Origin: Pseudoduganella lutea | GTDB taxonomy: Bacteria; Pseudomonadota; Gammaproteobacteria; Burkholderiales; Burkholderiaceae_D | DNA length: 64,000 bases | Assembly: GCF_004209755.1 (NCBI RefSeq) | Contig: NZ_CP035913.1 | Location: 3,596,001-3,660,000 of the forward strand | Reading direction: 5' to 3' | Shown here: piece by piece, positions 35,925 through 44,942 of the stretch | How the letters are laid out: the number at the start of each line of letters is the position of its first letter | Position numbering within the stretch: the stretch's first letter is position 1 | Translations under genes and position numbers: made by a program | The notes under the pieces: generated by a model | Seen by the model: only the letters and a program-made list of their open reading frames with translations | What the model was told of the DNA's origin: nothing | The model's database searches: none

Positions 35925-37505
35925 ATGGCCGACCGGGAACCGCATGCCGACGTGGCGCGCATCCGCGCGCTGGCCGAGAACGGTGCGACGCATGCGCAGC
36001 ACGCGCTGGGCTTCCGGTACTTCAACGGCGATGGCGTGCCGCAAAGCTTCGAGATGGCGCTGGCCTGGTACCGGCAAGCCGCCAACGGCGGGCTCGCGCA
36101 AGCCCAATACAACCTGGGCGTGATGTACCAGAAAGGCCAGGGCATCGGGACCGACCTGGCGGAAGCCGCGCACTGGTACCGGCTCGCGGCAGAACAGGGC
36201 TACCCGCCCGCGCAATACAACCTGGGGTGGCTGTATGCCAAGGGCCACGGCGTGGCCATGAATGCCGACGAGGCGCGCCACTGGTTCGGCAAGGCGGCCG
36301 AGCAGGGCGATGCCGGCGCGCAGAACAACCTGGGCATGATGTACGACACGGGCAAGGGCGTGCCGCAGGATCATGCCCAGGCGATCGCCTGGTACCGCAA
36401 GGCCGCCGGCCAGGGCCATGCCCGCGCGCAGTTCAACCTGGGCCAGCGCTACGAGAGCGGGCAGGGCGTGGCGCGCGACGTGCGGGAAGCGGTCGCCTGG
36501 TACCGCAAGGCGGCCGAACAGGGCCACGCGCCGGCACAGTTCAACCTCGCGCTGCGCCATGAGAAAGGCGACGGCGTTCCACAGGACAGCGGCGCGGCTG
36601 TGCGCTGGTACCGCGCGGCGGCGGAGCAGGACCATGTCAGTGCACAGTTCAACCTGGCCCTCCTCCACGACAGCGGCCTGGGTGTGCCGCGCGACGAACG
36701 GCAGGCATTGGACTGGTACCGGCGTGCCGCGGCGCTGGGCCATGCCGCCGCGCAGGACAACCTGGGCCAGCGCTACGAGGCCGGGCAGGGCGTGTCGCGC
36801 GACCTGGCCGAGGCTGCGCACTGGTACCGCAAGGCGGCGGAGCAGGGATTCCCGGCGGCGCAGTACCACCTCGGCCAGCTCTACGACAATGGCGGCGGCA
36901 TGCCGCGCGACGCCGGCGCGGCGATCGACTGGTACCGCAAGGCCGCCCACCAGGGCCACGTGCGTGCCCAGTTCGACCTTGGCCTGCGCCATGAGACGGG
37001 ACAGGATGTGCCGCGGGACCTGGCCGAGGCGATGCACTGGTACAGCCGCGCGGCCGAACAGGAATACGCGGCCGCCCAGTACCACCTGGCCCTGCTGCAC
37101 GACCGCGACGACGGCCCCGCGCCGGACGTGCTGCGGGCCGGCGACTGGTATGGCAAGGCCGCCGAGCAGGGCCACGTGCAGGCCCAGTTCGCACTGGCGC
37201 TGCGCCACGACAATGGCCAGGGCGTGCCGCGCGACTTCACGCTTGCTTTCGGCTGGTATCGCCAGGCCGCCTTGCAGGGCCATGCGCGCGCCCAGTTGAA
37301 CGTGGGCCTGATGTACTTTTCCGGCCAGGGCACCGGCGCCGACATGGCCCAGGCGCTGCAATGGTTCGAGCTCGCCGAACGCAATGGCGAACCCGGCGCC
37401 GCACGCTATGCCCGCGAAGCCACCTTGCGTCTGCACGCGTCAAACTCCCCGGCTACCGAGCTCGTATCTTTGGCGCCAGGTTCGGGGACAGAAACTTGGC
37501 CATGA
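35925..37505 (+). CDS. Sel1-repeat protein, 13 tandem repeats
   Basis: 526-residue protein made almost entirely of 13 consecutive 36-residue Sel1-like repeats (about residues 20-490). They follow the pattern AQxxLGxxYxxGxGVxxDxxxAxxWYRKAAEQGH. There is no signal peptide, so it is probably a cytoplasmic protein-protein interaction scaffold. It begins 6 nt after the c-di-GMP regulator and is likely the third gene of that operon. Some repeats have LALRH or LALLHD in place of LGxxY. The last 20 or so residues (after LRLHAS) do not fit the repeat and may read into unrelated sequence. Confidence 0.9.
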   Translation: MADREPHADVARIRALAENGATHAQHALGFRYFNGDGVPQSFEMALAWYRQAANGGLAQAQYNLGVMYQKGQGIGTDLAEAAHWYRLAAEQGYPPAQYNLGWLYAKGHGVAMNADEARHWFGKAAEQGDAGAQNNLGMMYDTGKGVPQDHAQAIAWYRKAAGQGHARAQFNLGQRYESGQGVARDVREAVAWYRKAAEQGHAPAQFNLALRHEKGDGVPQDSGAAVRWYRAAAEQDHVSAQFNLALLHDSGLGVPRDERQALDWYRRAAALGHAAAQDNLGQRYEAGQGVSRDLAEAAHWYRKAAEQGFPAAQYHLGQLYDNGGGMPRDAGAAIDWYRKAAHQGHVRAQFDLGLRHETGQDVPRDLAEAMHWYSRAAEQEYAAAQYHLALLHDRDDGPAPDVLRAGDWYGKAAEQGHVQAQFALALRHDNGQGVPRDFTLAFGWYRQAALQGHARAQLNVGLMYFSGQGTGADMAQALQWFELAERNGEPGAARYAREATLRLHASNSPATELVSLAPGSGTETWP

Positions 37506-37651
37506 ACTGCCTGTGTGCATGCCAGGCACCGTGACACGAGCCCGGCAATAAATGTGATGCTCCGTGACAATTGGTGATGAAGTTTTCCATTTCCATGCCG
37601 TAATTGATGAGTAGAGGAAATTTCCCTTTCTCATGAATAAAGAATGCCGGC

Positions 37652-38461
37652 ATGGCAATGATCTTGAACACCAACGTGGATTCGCTGTTCGTCCAGCGGG
37701 CGCTCGCGCGCTCGACGGCCGACATGAACACGGCGCTGCAGCGCCTGTCCAGCGGGCTGCGGATCAATTCGGCAAAGGACGATTCGGCCGGCCTGGCCAT
37801 CGCCGACCGCATGTCGGCATCACTGCGCGGGCTCAGCCAGGCAGGCCGCAACCTCAACGACGGTATCTCGGTGGCACAGACCGCCGAGGGGGCGGTTGGC
37901 GAGCTCGGCAACAATTACCAGCGCATCCGCGAACTGGCCGTGCAGGCGGCTAACGACACCAACAACGCCAGCGACCGCCAGGCGATCCAGATCGAGGTCA
38001 ACGCGCTGATCCTGGAAAACCGGCGCATCGTGGCCGACACGCGTTTCAATGGCATCGCACTGCTGGATGGCTCGTTTTCCGGGGCGGTGCAGGCCAGCGA
38101 CCGCGCGGGCGACACGATCGACTTCGCGATCGGGGCCATGGCCACCCGCGAGGATGCCGACATCGACATGAGCAGCCATGCCGGCGCCACCGAAGCCCTG
38201 AAGTTCCTCGATAAAAAACTCGAATTCCTCAACACGCAGCGCGCCAGCCTGGGCGCCATGCAGAACCGCTTCACCTACGCGTACGGCAACGCGATGATGG
38301 CGTCCGAAAACCTGGCCGCCGCCCGCTCGCGCATCATGGATACCGATTACGCCGCCGAGGCCTCGAAGCTGACGCGCGCCCAGATCCTGCAGCAGGCCGG
38401 CTTCGCGATGCTGGCCCAGGCGAACTCGATGCCGAAGATGATCCTGCAGCTGCTGCGCTGA
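37652..38461 (+). CDS. fliC: Flagellin, short form
   Basis: 269-residue flagellin with the conserved N-terminal D0/D1 helices ([41 protein letters not shown]) and C-terminal helices ([41 protein letters not shown]). The variable D2/D3 region is reduced to about 60 residues. The start MAM or MIL is 2 codons apart; ATG 37652 is used. No other flagellar genes are near. The 146-nt upstream gap shows no convincing sigma28 or sigma54 promoter. It follows the c-di-GMP cluster, which fits a motility link. Confidence 0.93.
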   Translation: MAMILNTNVDSLFVQRALARSTADMNTALQRLSSGLRINSAKDDSAGLAIADRMSASLRGLSQAGRNLNDGISVAQTAEGAVGELGNNYQRIRELAVQAANDTNNASDRQAIQIEVNALILENRRIVADTRFNGIALLDGSFSGAVQASDRAGDTIDFAIGAMATREDADIDMSSHAGATEALKFLDKKLEFLNTQRASLGAMQNRFTYAYGNAMMASENLAAARSRIMDTDYAAEASKLTRAQILQQAGFAMLAQANSMPKMILQLLR

Positions 38462-38487
38462 AGAGGAAAGCGTGAAACGGGCCAGGC

Positions 38488-39666
38488 CTAGGGCTTGCCG
38501 AACTGCCGGTCCAGCCAGTCATACGCATAATCCTGCGCTTCCTTTGGAAATTCGTGGCCACCCGGCCGCACGATCGCCTCGAACCGGTCTGCGGCGCCAT
38601 GGGCCTGCCATACCTTCGCCATCTTCGCGTAGGCCGCCCGCACCGAGGCGACGGGGAACAGCTTGTCCGTTTCACCCGCGAAGAACAGCGTGGGCTTCGG
38701 CGCGGCCAGGCTGGCCACGTCCGGATGATCGAGGTAGCGCAGTAAGCCGGGGTGCATCATCTGGAACGACGACGAGCCGCGCAGCTGGTTGCTGCCCGGG
38801 ACCATCAGCCCTTCCGTCGTGGCCATCCAGTTCGATGCGATGACGGCCGTGACCGAATCGGACAGCGCACCCACCTGCCAGGCGCGGAAGGCGCCCATCG
38901 AGAAGCCCAGCGCCGCCACCCGTTTCGTGTCCACTTCCGGCAGCGATGCAAGGAACTGCGCCGCGCGCGCATCCTCGAGCGCCATATTGCCGGCCATCGA
39001 GCTGCCCAGGTTGAAGAAGTTCGAGGCCAGCGCCTGCTGCTGTTCACCCGTCAGCGGGCCACGGTCGCCCCAGCCCACGGCATCCGCGCACAGCACGACA
39101 TAGCCGCGCGCGGCCAGCGCATCGCCGGGCCAGCGGCCGGAAAAATGCTTGTCGGCCCAGGCCTTCGCCGAAGCGTGCTTCGCCGCGTCGGCCGCATTGT
39201 CCATACCAAAAGGCTCGATCATCTTTTCCTTGCCGATGTCGAATTTGCCGCCATGGTCGTGCAGCATCAGCGTGGCCGGATGCTTGCCGGGAGACTTGGG
39301 CACCAGCAGCAGCGCGCGCACGCGGCTCATGCCGGTCAGGTTGAACACCACCTGCCGCGCCACATAGCTGCCGCGGTCTTCCTCGGCGATCACCTCCGCC
39401 TTGAACGGCGTGTTGTCGGGCTGCTGCAGCGTGGCTTCCCACACCTTGGCGCGGCCCTTCTCACGCCACGCCTTCAAGTCTTTTACTTCCGGCGACCAGG
39501 CCATCGGATAGGTCATCTTCGCCTTCAGCGCGGGCGCGAAGATCGGCATGTTGTGTTCAGTGCCAGGGGCTTCGTAATCCTGCGAGTGGGCGGTCAGCGG
39601 GAACAGCAGGGCGGCAGCCAGGGCGGCAAAGGGGGCGAAAGGGGCGGTGCGGCGGCGATTGGTCAT
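38488..39666 (-). CDS. Exported alpha/beta hydrolase (Abhydrolase_7-like)
   Basis: 392-residue protein with a signal peptide (ALLFPLTAHSQ). The alpha/beta-hydrolase core has LMLHDHGGKFDIGKEKMI-type oxyanion region, nucleophile Ser in ALGFSMGAFRAW, Asp in FFAGETDKLFP and His in PGGHEFPK, so the triad is complete. This resembles the Abhydrolase_7 or acetyl-xylan-esterase-like enzymes often found with polysaccharide utilisation genes. The substrate is unknown. The start at 39666 replaces an upstream non-signal start. It is downstream of, and co-directional with, the TonB receptor at 39871, but a terminator lies between them. Confidence 0.82.
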   Translation of the reverse strand: MTNRRRTAPFAPFAALAAALLFPLTAHSQDYEAPGTEHNMPIFAPALKAKMTYPMAWSPEVKDLKAWREKGRAKVWEATLQQPDNTPFKAEVIAEEDRGSYVARQVVFNLTGMSRVRALLLVPKSPGKHPATLMLHDHGGKFDIGKEKMIEPFGMDNAADAAKHASAKAWADKHFSGRWPGDALAARGYVVLCADAVGWGDRGPLTGEQQQALASNFFNLGSSMAGNMALEDARAAQFLASLPEVDTKRVAALGFSMGAFRAWQVGALSDSVTAVIASNWMATTEGLMVPGSNQLRGSSSFQMMHPGLLRYLDHPDVASLAAPKPTLFFAGETDKLFPVASVRAAYAKMAKVWQAHGAADRFEAIVRPGGHEFPKEAQDYAYDWLDRQFGKP

Positions 39667-39797
39667 GCGGTCTCCATGTTGTGCCCCGATTTTGCCATGT
39701 ATCGGGTGATGGATTCCTTCGCGATGGTGCAAGACGCTGATTGAATGGCGCGGCATGGAGGCCGGATATCCATCCGTACCGTTTCTGGCGCCGATGC

Positions 39798-39829
39798 AAA
39801 AAGACCCTGCAGACCATGAGCCTGCAGGG
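39798..39829 (-). terminator. Intrinsic terminator of the second TonB receptor
   Basis: On the minus strand CCCTGCAG and CTGCAGGG form an 8-bp stem with a 9-nt loop, followed by TCTTTTT. It lies about 40 nt beyond the receptor stop. Confidence 0.8.
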
Positions 39830-39870
39830 CCAAAACCGGCACTATTCCGCCGGCGTCCTTGGAAACAAGG

Positions 39871-42621
39871 TCAGAACTTGTAGTTCACACCGAACAGCAC
39901 GGTGCGGCCATATTTGGCATATTCCAGCTGGCGATCCTTGCGGTTCGCATAGGTCTCATACGCGGCATTGTTCAGGTTGTTCACCTGCAGCAGCACGCCC
40001 AGGCCCTTGTAGCGGCCGTCATCGAACGTGTAGCCCACCTGCGCATCGACCGTTGGCGCATCGTGCACGAAGCGCAGCTGGCGGTCGCCGGCGAAGTTGC
40101 CGATCTCGCCCACGTAGTCGGAGCGGCGGCGGCCGCTGACACGCGTCGAGAAGCCCGCCTTTTCATAGTAGAGCGTGATGTTCGAGACATTGCGGGACAG
40201 GCCCGGCAGCTGGATCTTGCCGATCGCGGAATTGACTTCCTTGATGTCGATGCCGCTTTCCGTGTACGAGGTGCTGGCCAGCGCGCCAAAGCCCTCCAGC
40301 GCCGGTGCCAGCAGCTCCAGCGGAACCGATACCGTCAGTTCGGCACCCTTCAGGATGCCGCCATCGCCGTTGTACGACGTGGTGTATTGCCCGAAGTTGG
40401 AAATCGCATTCGTGCCGGGCGTGAATTGCGAGAAGTCGCGTGTTTCCGAGAAGGTGTAGATATACGTGTCCAGCTTCTTGTAGAAACCGGCCAACGCGAT
40501 GTAGCCCTTCTTGCCAAAGTACTTTTCATATGAAACGTCGAATGCCTTGGCGCGCCATGGATCGAGCTTGCTGTTGCCGCCGCTGCCGTTCGGCAACCGG
40601 GTACCGCTGGCAACGCTGAAATTGAAGCCCGCGTTGAGCTGGTCCACGCGGGGGCGGGCGATCTGCTTCGCCAGCGAGAAGCGCAAGGTCTGGCTGTCGT
40701 CCAGGCCGATGGCCAGGTTCATGCTCGGCAGCACGTCGGTGTACTTCTTGCCACTCTCGATCGGGTGGGCCACGCCAGCCGCATCGGCGTACAGCGATTC
40801 CGACGACTGGTCGGTGCGGATGATCTGCGCGCCGATATTGCCGCGCACAGAATAGCCGCCGATCTCGCTGTCGATATTGGCGCGGGCGAAGGCTGTCGTG
40901 ATTTTTTCCGTGACGTCCCACGCGCGGCTGATCGTGCCGGCATTGTTTGCCAGGCTGTAGTTGATCGGGTCGAAGTACCTGGCGATCACCGCCGGCACGT
41001 TCCAGGATGGCACGATGCCGGCGCCGGCAAATCCCAGGTCGACCGGTGCATACAGCAGGTCGCTGGAAATCGTCGGCGTGCCTTTCGCGAACAGCTGGCC
41101 TTCGGGCTGGCGCTTGGTCTTGGTGCGGTCGCTGTGGTTGACGCCGACGTCGAAGCCGGCGAGGTAGTTTTCGATGGCCGCCGGCGCCGGCAGGTTTGCC
41201 GCCACCTTCAGGCTCGCCAGCCTGTCTTTCAAGTGCGGCGAGTAGGTCTTGCCATAGCCATAGATCGAATTGCCCGTATGCAGGGTGGCCGGATTGCTGT
41301 AGTCGAGCTGGCCGGACAGGTGTGCGAAGTGGCCGGTCTGCCAGCCAACCGTCATTAGCGGGTCGTTGAATGCGCCACCGCTGGCGGTCTGCAATTGCAG
41401 GTTGTTCTCCAGGTAGGTCTCGTCGCGCTTGGCCTGCGAATAGTTGGCATCCACGACCAGCGACCAGTCGCCGAAATTGAACCGGTTCGCCCAGCCGGCG
41501 GTGCGGATCTGGTCTTCACGGTGGTTGTGCTGGCCGCGCACCAGCGGATACGCGCCCGTGGCGGTACCGCCGATCAGCGTGCCGTCGACGATATTGGTCG
41601 AGCTGTAGTTGAAGCCGAGCGGGTTGTTGCTGCCGTTGTAGCCGCCCAGGTTGACTTCGAACTGGTTGTTCGTGTCGACCTGCTTGAAGTTCGACGCGAA
41701 GACATCGAGGGTACTGGTCCACATGCGGCTCGGGCGATATTCCAGCACGCCGATCACGCCGGTGCGGGTCAGCCGGCCGCTCTTCGCCAGTGCCTTCACC
41801 CCGGCCGTCACATAGGTTCCGGCCGGCACGCCGGAAATGCGGGTCTGGTCGAACGGTTCGTAGGTGCCGGTTTCATTGTCCAGGATCGGCGATTCCATGT
41901 TCGCCACGCCCAGTGCCATGCCGATGGTGCGGTTGGCGAACTGGTCGATGTAGCTGGCGCTCACGCGGTGGCCGTGGTCCTTGGCATTGGCGATCTTGCC
42001 CAGCGAGTTCTTCTCGCCCCGCACGTTGAACGAGATGGTGCGCCCGGGGAACGACAGGGGCCGCACGGTCTGCATGTCGATGGTGCCGGACAGGCCCTGG
42101 CCCACGAGGCCCGCATCCGGTGTCTTGTGCACGGTGACCGCGCTCAGCAGCTCGGAGGGGTACTGGTCGAATTCCACGCTGCGGTTGTCGCCCGTGCTCA
42201 CCTGCTCGCGGCCGTTCAGCAGCGTGGTGGCGAAGTCGGGCGACAACCCGCGCACGCTGATCACTTGTGCCCGCCCGGCCACGCGTTGGGCGGCCAGGCC
42301 GGGCAGCCGCGCGATGGATTCCGCGATGCTCGTGTCGGGCAGCTTGCCGATGTCTTCGGCGGAAATCGATTCCACGATCGACGTGGCGTCCTTCTTCACG
42401 GAGATGGCGTCTTCGATGCCACGGCGGATGCCGGATACCGTCACCTGGGCGATGCCGCCTTGCGCCGTACTCGTGGTGCTGGCGGCAGGATTCGGCGCAT
42501 CGGCCGTGCTCTGGGCCATTGCCGGGGCGCCCAGTACCGACAGCAACACCGCGCAGGCGGTAGCGATGGGATGCAACGGGAAGGATGACTGCGAACTGCG
42601 TGGAAATGCCTGGACGTGCAT
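39871..42621 (-). CDS. TonB-dependent outer-membrane receptor (TonB-Xanth-Caul type)
   Basis: 916-residue receptor. The start at 42621 is supported by GGAG 7 nt upstream and gives a long signal peptide ending APAMAQS. TonB box-like AQVTVSGI is near residue 60. The plug domain has EDIGKLPDTSIAESIARLPGLAAQRV and VRGLSPDFATTLLNGREQVS. The barrel ends with YGRTVLFGVNYKF. It shares the architecture of the receptor at 7334 but is clearly divergent. The neighbouring exported hydrolase suggests an oligosaccharide or ester substrate, only as inference. Confidence 0.88.
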   Translation of the reverse strand: MHVQAFPRSSQSSFPLHPIATACAVLLSVLGAPAMAQSTADAPNPAASTTSTAQGGIAQVTVSGIRRGIEDAISVKKDATSIVESISAEDIGKLPDTSIAESIARLPGLAAQRVAGRAQVISVRGLSPDFATTLLNGREQVSTGDNRSVEFDQYPSELLSAVTVHKTPDAGLVGQGLSGTIDMQTVRPLSFPGRTISFNVRGEKNSLGKIANAKDHGHRVSASYIDQFANRTIGMALGVANMESPILDNETGTYEPFDQTRISGVPAGTYVTAGVKALAKSGRLTRTGVIGVLEYRPSRMWTSTLDVFASNFKQVDTNNQFEVNLGGYNGSNNPLGFNYSSTNIVDGTLIGGTATGAYPLVRGQHNHREDQIRTAGWANRFNFGDWSLVVDANYSQAKRDETYLENNLQLQTASGGAFNDPLMTVGWQTGHFAHLSGQLDYSNPATLHTGNSIYGYGKTYSPHLKDRLASLKVAANLPAPAAIENYLAGFDVGVNHSDRTKTKRQPEGQLFAKGTPTISSDLLYAPVDLGFAGAGIVPSWNVPAVIARYFDPINYSLANNAGTISRAWDVTEKITTAFARANIDSEIGGYSVRGNIGAQIIRTDQSSESLYADAAGVAHPIESGKKYTDVLPSMNLAIGLDDSQTLRFSLAKQIARPRVDQLNAGFNFSVASGTRLPNGSGGNSKLDPWRAKAFDVSYEKYFGKKGYIALAGFYKKLDTYIYTFSETRDFSQFTPGTNAISNFGQYTTSYNGDGGILKGAELTVSVPLELLAPALEGFGALASTSYTESGIDIKEVNSAIGKIQLPGLSRNVSNITLYYEKAGFSTRVSGRRRSDYVGEIGNFAGDRQLRFVHDAPTVDAQVGYTFDDGRYKGLGVLLQVNNLNNAAYETYANRKDRQLEYAKYGRTVLFGVNYKF

Positions 42622-42867
42622 TGTTGTCTCCATGGTTTGCGAAAGTGCTGGCTTGGCCACGCTCATCGACGTTTTGGCCTTTTTGTATTAAAACTAGATA
42701 TCAATTTCGAAGAACTTTAGCAAAAATACATTGCCTGCATAGAGCAAGGCCAGAAGATTTAGCACGAAATCGCCAGATGGTTGTATCTACACTACAGTAA
42801 TGCGACGTCGAATGTACTTCGGCTACATGCTCGGCAGTGTCGGTCGCTGCAGCGCTGTTGATGAGTG
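42622..42867. other. AT-rich upstream region of the second TonB receptor
   Basis: About 245 nt with an AT-rich core (42680-42730) that probably holds the leftward receptor promoter. No convincing -35/-10 pair, operator or gene is visible. Together with the repeat at 42868-43000 and the unremarkable 43001-43192, this makes a 571-nt gap between genes. Confidence 0.4.
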
Positions 42868-43000
42868 TCGAGCCCGTGTCCACCTTGGGGCACCTTGGGG
42901 TCAACCCTCGAAACGGACACGAACTGAGCTGTAGTGCTGTCCGTTAATGCCGAGCTCGTGTCCGAAAACGGGCTTGACCCCATGGTGGACACGAGCCCGA
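42868..43000. repeat. Large imperfect inverted repeat
   Basis: Left arm 42868-42922 and right arm 42956-43000 are imperfect inverted copies, sharing GAGCCCGTGTCCACC, GGGGTCAA and CGGACACGA in the same order. The left arm carries an extra near-duplicate of CACCTTGGGG. A second small palindrome motif (GGACACGA) lies near the centre. Composition differs from the GTC(A/T)GAC family although GGGGTCAA-type cores recall it. Confidence 0.7.
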
Positions 43001-43192
43001 CCAGGAATGAAGGTCGCATCAGCCTGGTGACTTGCAAAGTGCAGGTAATTCGGCGTTCCCGGTGCGCCATCAAGGGACATGTCGATACAGCGTCGAATAC
43101 TGGATTCCTTTGCGAAATTGCAATACGATGGCCCAGCTTTCGCCTTGTGACGAAAGCGCCCGGGTAGCCAATAAAAGACCAAGGAGTCCTCG

Positions 43193-44230
43193 ATGTCCCG
43201 CCGTTTCGTATCCACCGCCGTTCCCGTACTGTGTCTGTCGTTGCTGGCGTCTTCCGCCTGGGCGCAGACCGAGCCGCCGCAGCCGGCCGCCGCCATCGAA
43301 GCCACTAGCGAGGTCGCCACCGAAGCTGCGCCGGAGCAGATCCTCGTGGTGGGGCAACGGCCCGGCCCCGGTCTGTGGAAGGTGTCCAGGGGCGACCATG
43401 TGCTGTGGGTATTCGGTACCTATGGCCCCCTGCCGAAAGGCATGGAATGGCGCTCGCAGCGCGTGGAATCGATCATCGCCCAGTCGGAGGAATTCATCGC
43501 TGAGCCCTCTGCGCAACTGGGCGTGGGCTGGCTGCGCGGCCTGACCGTACTGCCGTTCATGATCGGCATGGAAAATAACCCGGAGGACAAGGTGCTGAGC
43601 GACCTCGTACCGCCGGAAACGCACGAGCGCTGGCTGGCACTGCGCAAGAAATACCTGGAGGATGACGACGGCTTCGAGCGCAAGCGCCCGCTGTTCGCGG
43701 CCCAGGCACTGTCGGCCAAGGCGACCGACGCGGCGGGGCTGTCGAGGAAGAAGGACCTGAGCGACAAGCTGACGCAGATCGCCAAGCAGAACAAGGTCAA
43801 GATCACGTCCACCCATGTCGACATGCGCGTGGACAGCCCGGTCAAGGCCGTGCGCGAATTCAAGAAGACGCCGCTGCAGGACGTGGCCTGCTTCACGAAA
43901 ACGATCGACCGCCTGAATACCGATGTGGACGCACTGCGCGTCCGCGCCAATGCCTGGGCGAAGGGCGATATCGAAGCGATCAACGCGCTCGATTTCTCGG
44001 AGCAGGAAGCGGCTTGCCTGGACGCGGTACAGAACAACAAGATCATGCAGGAACAGGGCTTCGGCAACATCGACACGAAGATGCGCGCCGCCTGGCTTGG
44101 CGCCGCCGAGAAGGCGCTGGTGGCGAACAAGGTCACGTTCGCCGTGCTGCCGATCAAGCTCATTCTTGGCAAGCAGCCCTTGCTGGCGGAGCTGCAGATC
44201 AAGGGATATGCGGTGGAGCAGCCGGAGTAA
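43193..44230 (+). CDS. TraB/GumN-family protein lacking the GxxH motifs
   Basis: 345-residue exported protein (signal peptide ending SAWAQ). It shows the TraB/GumN pattern GLWKVSRGDHVLWVFGTYGPLPKGMEW, where family members have FGTIHVLPKG. The first metal-binding GxxH thus reads GTYG. The second GxxH, usually VGAGHLxGxxGLL near the C-terminus, reads LPIKLILGKQPLLAEL. Both histidines are gone, so the metalloprotease-like activity proposed for TIKI/TraB proteins is unlikely. The function is unknown; the frame is intact, suggesting a retained structural role. Confidence 0.78.
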   Translation: MSRRFVSTAVPVLCLSLLASSAWAQTEPPQPAAAIEATSEVATEAAPEQILVVGQRPGPGLWKVSRGDHVLWVFGTYGPLPKGMEWRSQRVESIIAQSEEFIAEPSAQLGVGWLRGLTVLPFMIGMENNPEDKVLSDLVPPETHERWLALRKKYLEDDDGFERKRPLFAAQALSAKATDAAGLSRKKDLSDKLTQIAKQNKVKITSTHVDMRVDSPVKAVREFKKTPLQDVACFTKTIDRLNTDVDALRVRANAWAKGDIEAINALDFSEQEAACLDAVQNNKIMQEQGFGNIDTKMRAAWLGAAEKALVANKVTFAVLPIKLILGKQPLLAELQIKGYAVEQPE

Positions 44231-44299
44231 AGGTACAAGATGGCGGGTGTATGCTAAGAGGGGCGCACCCGAGCAGCGGCTTGCGTTAAGCCTGCAATA

Positions 44300-44329
44300 T
44301 TGTCAGCGCCCATCAATCGCGCGTAGAAT
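44300..44329 (+). promoter_or_regulatory. Probable promoter of tRNA-Gly
   Basis: TTGTCA (44300-44305) and TAGAAT (44324-44329) are separated by 18 nt and lie 9 nt upstream of the tRNA 5' end, followed by a GC-rich discriminator. Confidence 0.55.
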
Positions 44330-44338
44330 GCGAGGCAC

Positions 44339-44412
44339 GCGGGTGTAGCTCAATGGTAGAGCAGGAGCTTCCCAAGCTTAAGACGAGGGTTCGATCCCCT
44401 TCACCCGCTCCA
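44339..44412 (+). tRNA. tRNA-Gly, anticodon CCC
   Basis: Acceptor stem GCGGGTG / CACCCGC with discriminator T and encoded CCA (44410-44412). The D-arm is GCTC-AATGGTA-GAGC, the anticodon loop TTCCCAA gives anticodon CCC, and the T-loop is TTCGATC. Length 74 nt with CCA. It decodes GGG codons. Confidence 0.95.
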
Positions 44413-44530
44413 GATTCCCGGTTGTAGTCGGTACGCAGAAAATTCGCAGCAGGTTTGCAGCCAATCCGCAGCCAATTCGCAGCCAGTCCCGTCACGGGCC
44501 AGCCATCCAAAGCCTCTCCCGCACAGCCGC

Positions 44531-44857
44531 ATGTCCCCCCGCGTATTTGTCCAACTGCTGCTCTCCCTGCTGTTGCTGGTCTCCCAGCAACTGGCACTGG
44601 CGCACGGCTATACGCACGTCCAGCGCACGGTCACGGAGCAGTTGCGCGACAGGGATGGCGGCGCGCCGCTGACGGCCGCGGACCACCTGTGCGCCCAATG
44701 CCTCTCCGCCGACCAATTTGCGTACGCACTCGGCGTCCCGTCGTATCACTTCAAGATCGCCGGCAATGGCTATCTGCCGATCAAGGAATTTTCCGCGCAA
44801 GTGGCCGGCAGCAAGGCCGTCCGCGCGTTCCAGCCGCGTGCCCCGCCCAGGGCCTGA
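44531..44857 (+). CDS. Small exported CxxC protein (DUF2946-like)
   Basis: 108-residue protein with an N-terminal signal or anchor helix (LLLSLLLLVSQQLALAH). A CAQC motif lies about residue 55, and a Pro/Arg-rich C-terminus (PRAPPRA) resembles the DUF2946 small-protein group often found beside metal-related TonB receptors. His residues near the mature start and the CxxC could bind metal. It lies 85 nt upstream of the ZnuD-like receptor in the same direction, so both may answer to metal levels. The family assignment is tentative. Confidence 0.6.
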   Translation: MSPRVFVQLLLSLLLLVSQQLALAHGYTHVQRTVTEQLRDRDGGAPLTAADHLCAQCLSADQFAYALGVPSYHFKIAGNGYLPIKEFSAQVAGSKAVRAFQPRAPPRA

Positions 44858-44880
44858 CCAGCACAAGCAAGTCGCAACTT

Positions 44881-44914
44881 GAGCCGCCGCGCAGGCATTG
44901 CGCGGCGGCGGCTC
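44881..44914 (+). terminator. GC-rich hairpin between the small exported gene and the receptor
   Basis: Arms GAGCCGCCGCGC and GCGCGGCGGCGGCTC pair with a 3-nt bulge around a 7-nt loop. There is no T-run, so it may attenuate or stabilise, not terminate. Confidence 0.35.
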
Positions 44915-44942
44915 GTCATTCCCTATTCGAGGTACGCAACAC

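Noticed and set aside
35980..37400. Regular 108-bp spacing suggesting a CRISPR or satellite array
   Set aside because: The repeats translate into Sel1 units of 36 residues in a continuous frame, and there are no unique spacers.
33042..37436. 1464-residue open frame on the minus strand
   Set aside because: It is antisense to the HDOD kinase, c-di-GMP regulator and Sel1 genes, is rich in Arg, His and Gln as high-GC shadow frames are, and has no domain. The plus-strand genes are well supported.
37506..37651. Sigma28 or sigma54 promoter before the flagellin gene
   Set aside because: A TTGGCC...TGCC match has GG to GC spacing one base short for sigma54, and no TAAA-N15-GCCGATAA-type sigma28 site is visible.
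42792..43073. Small minus-strand ORF in the 571-nt gap
   Set aside because: It runs through the inverted repeat, has no ribosome site and no recognisable protein features.
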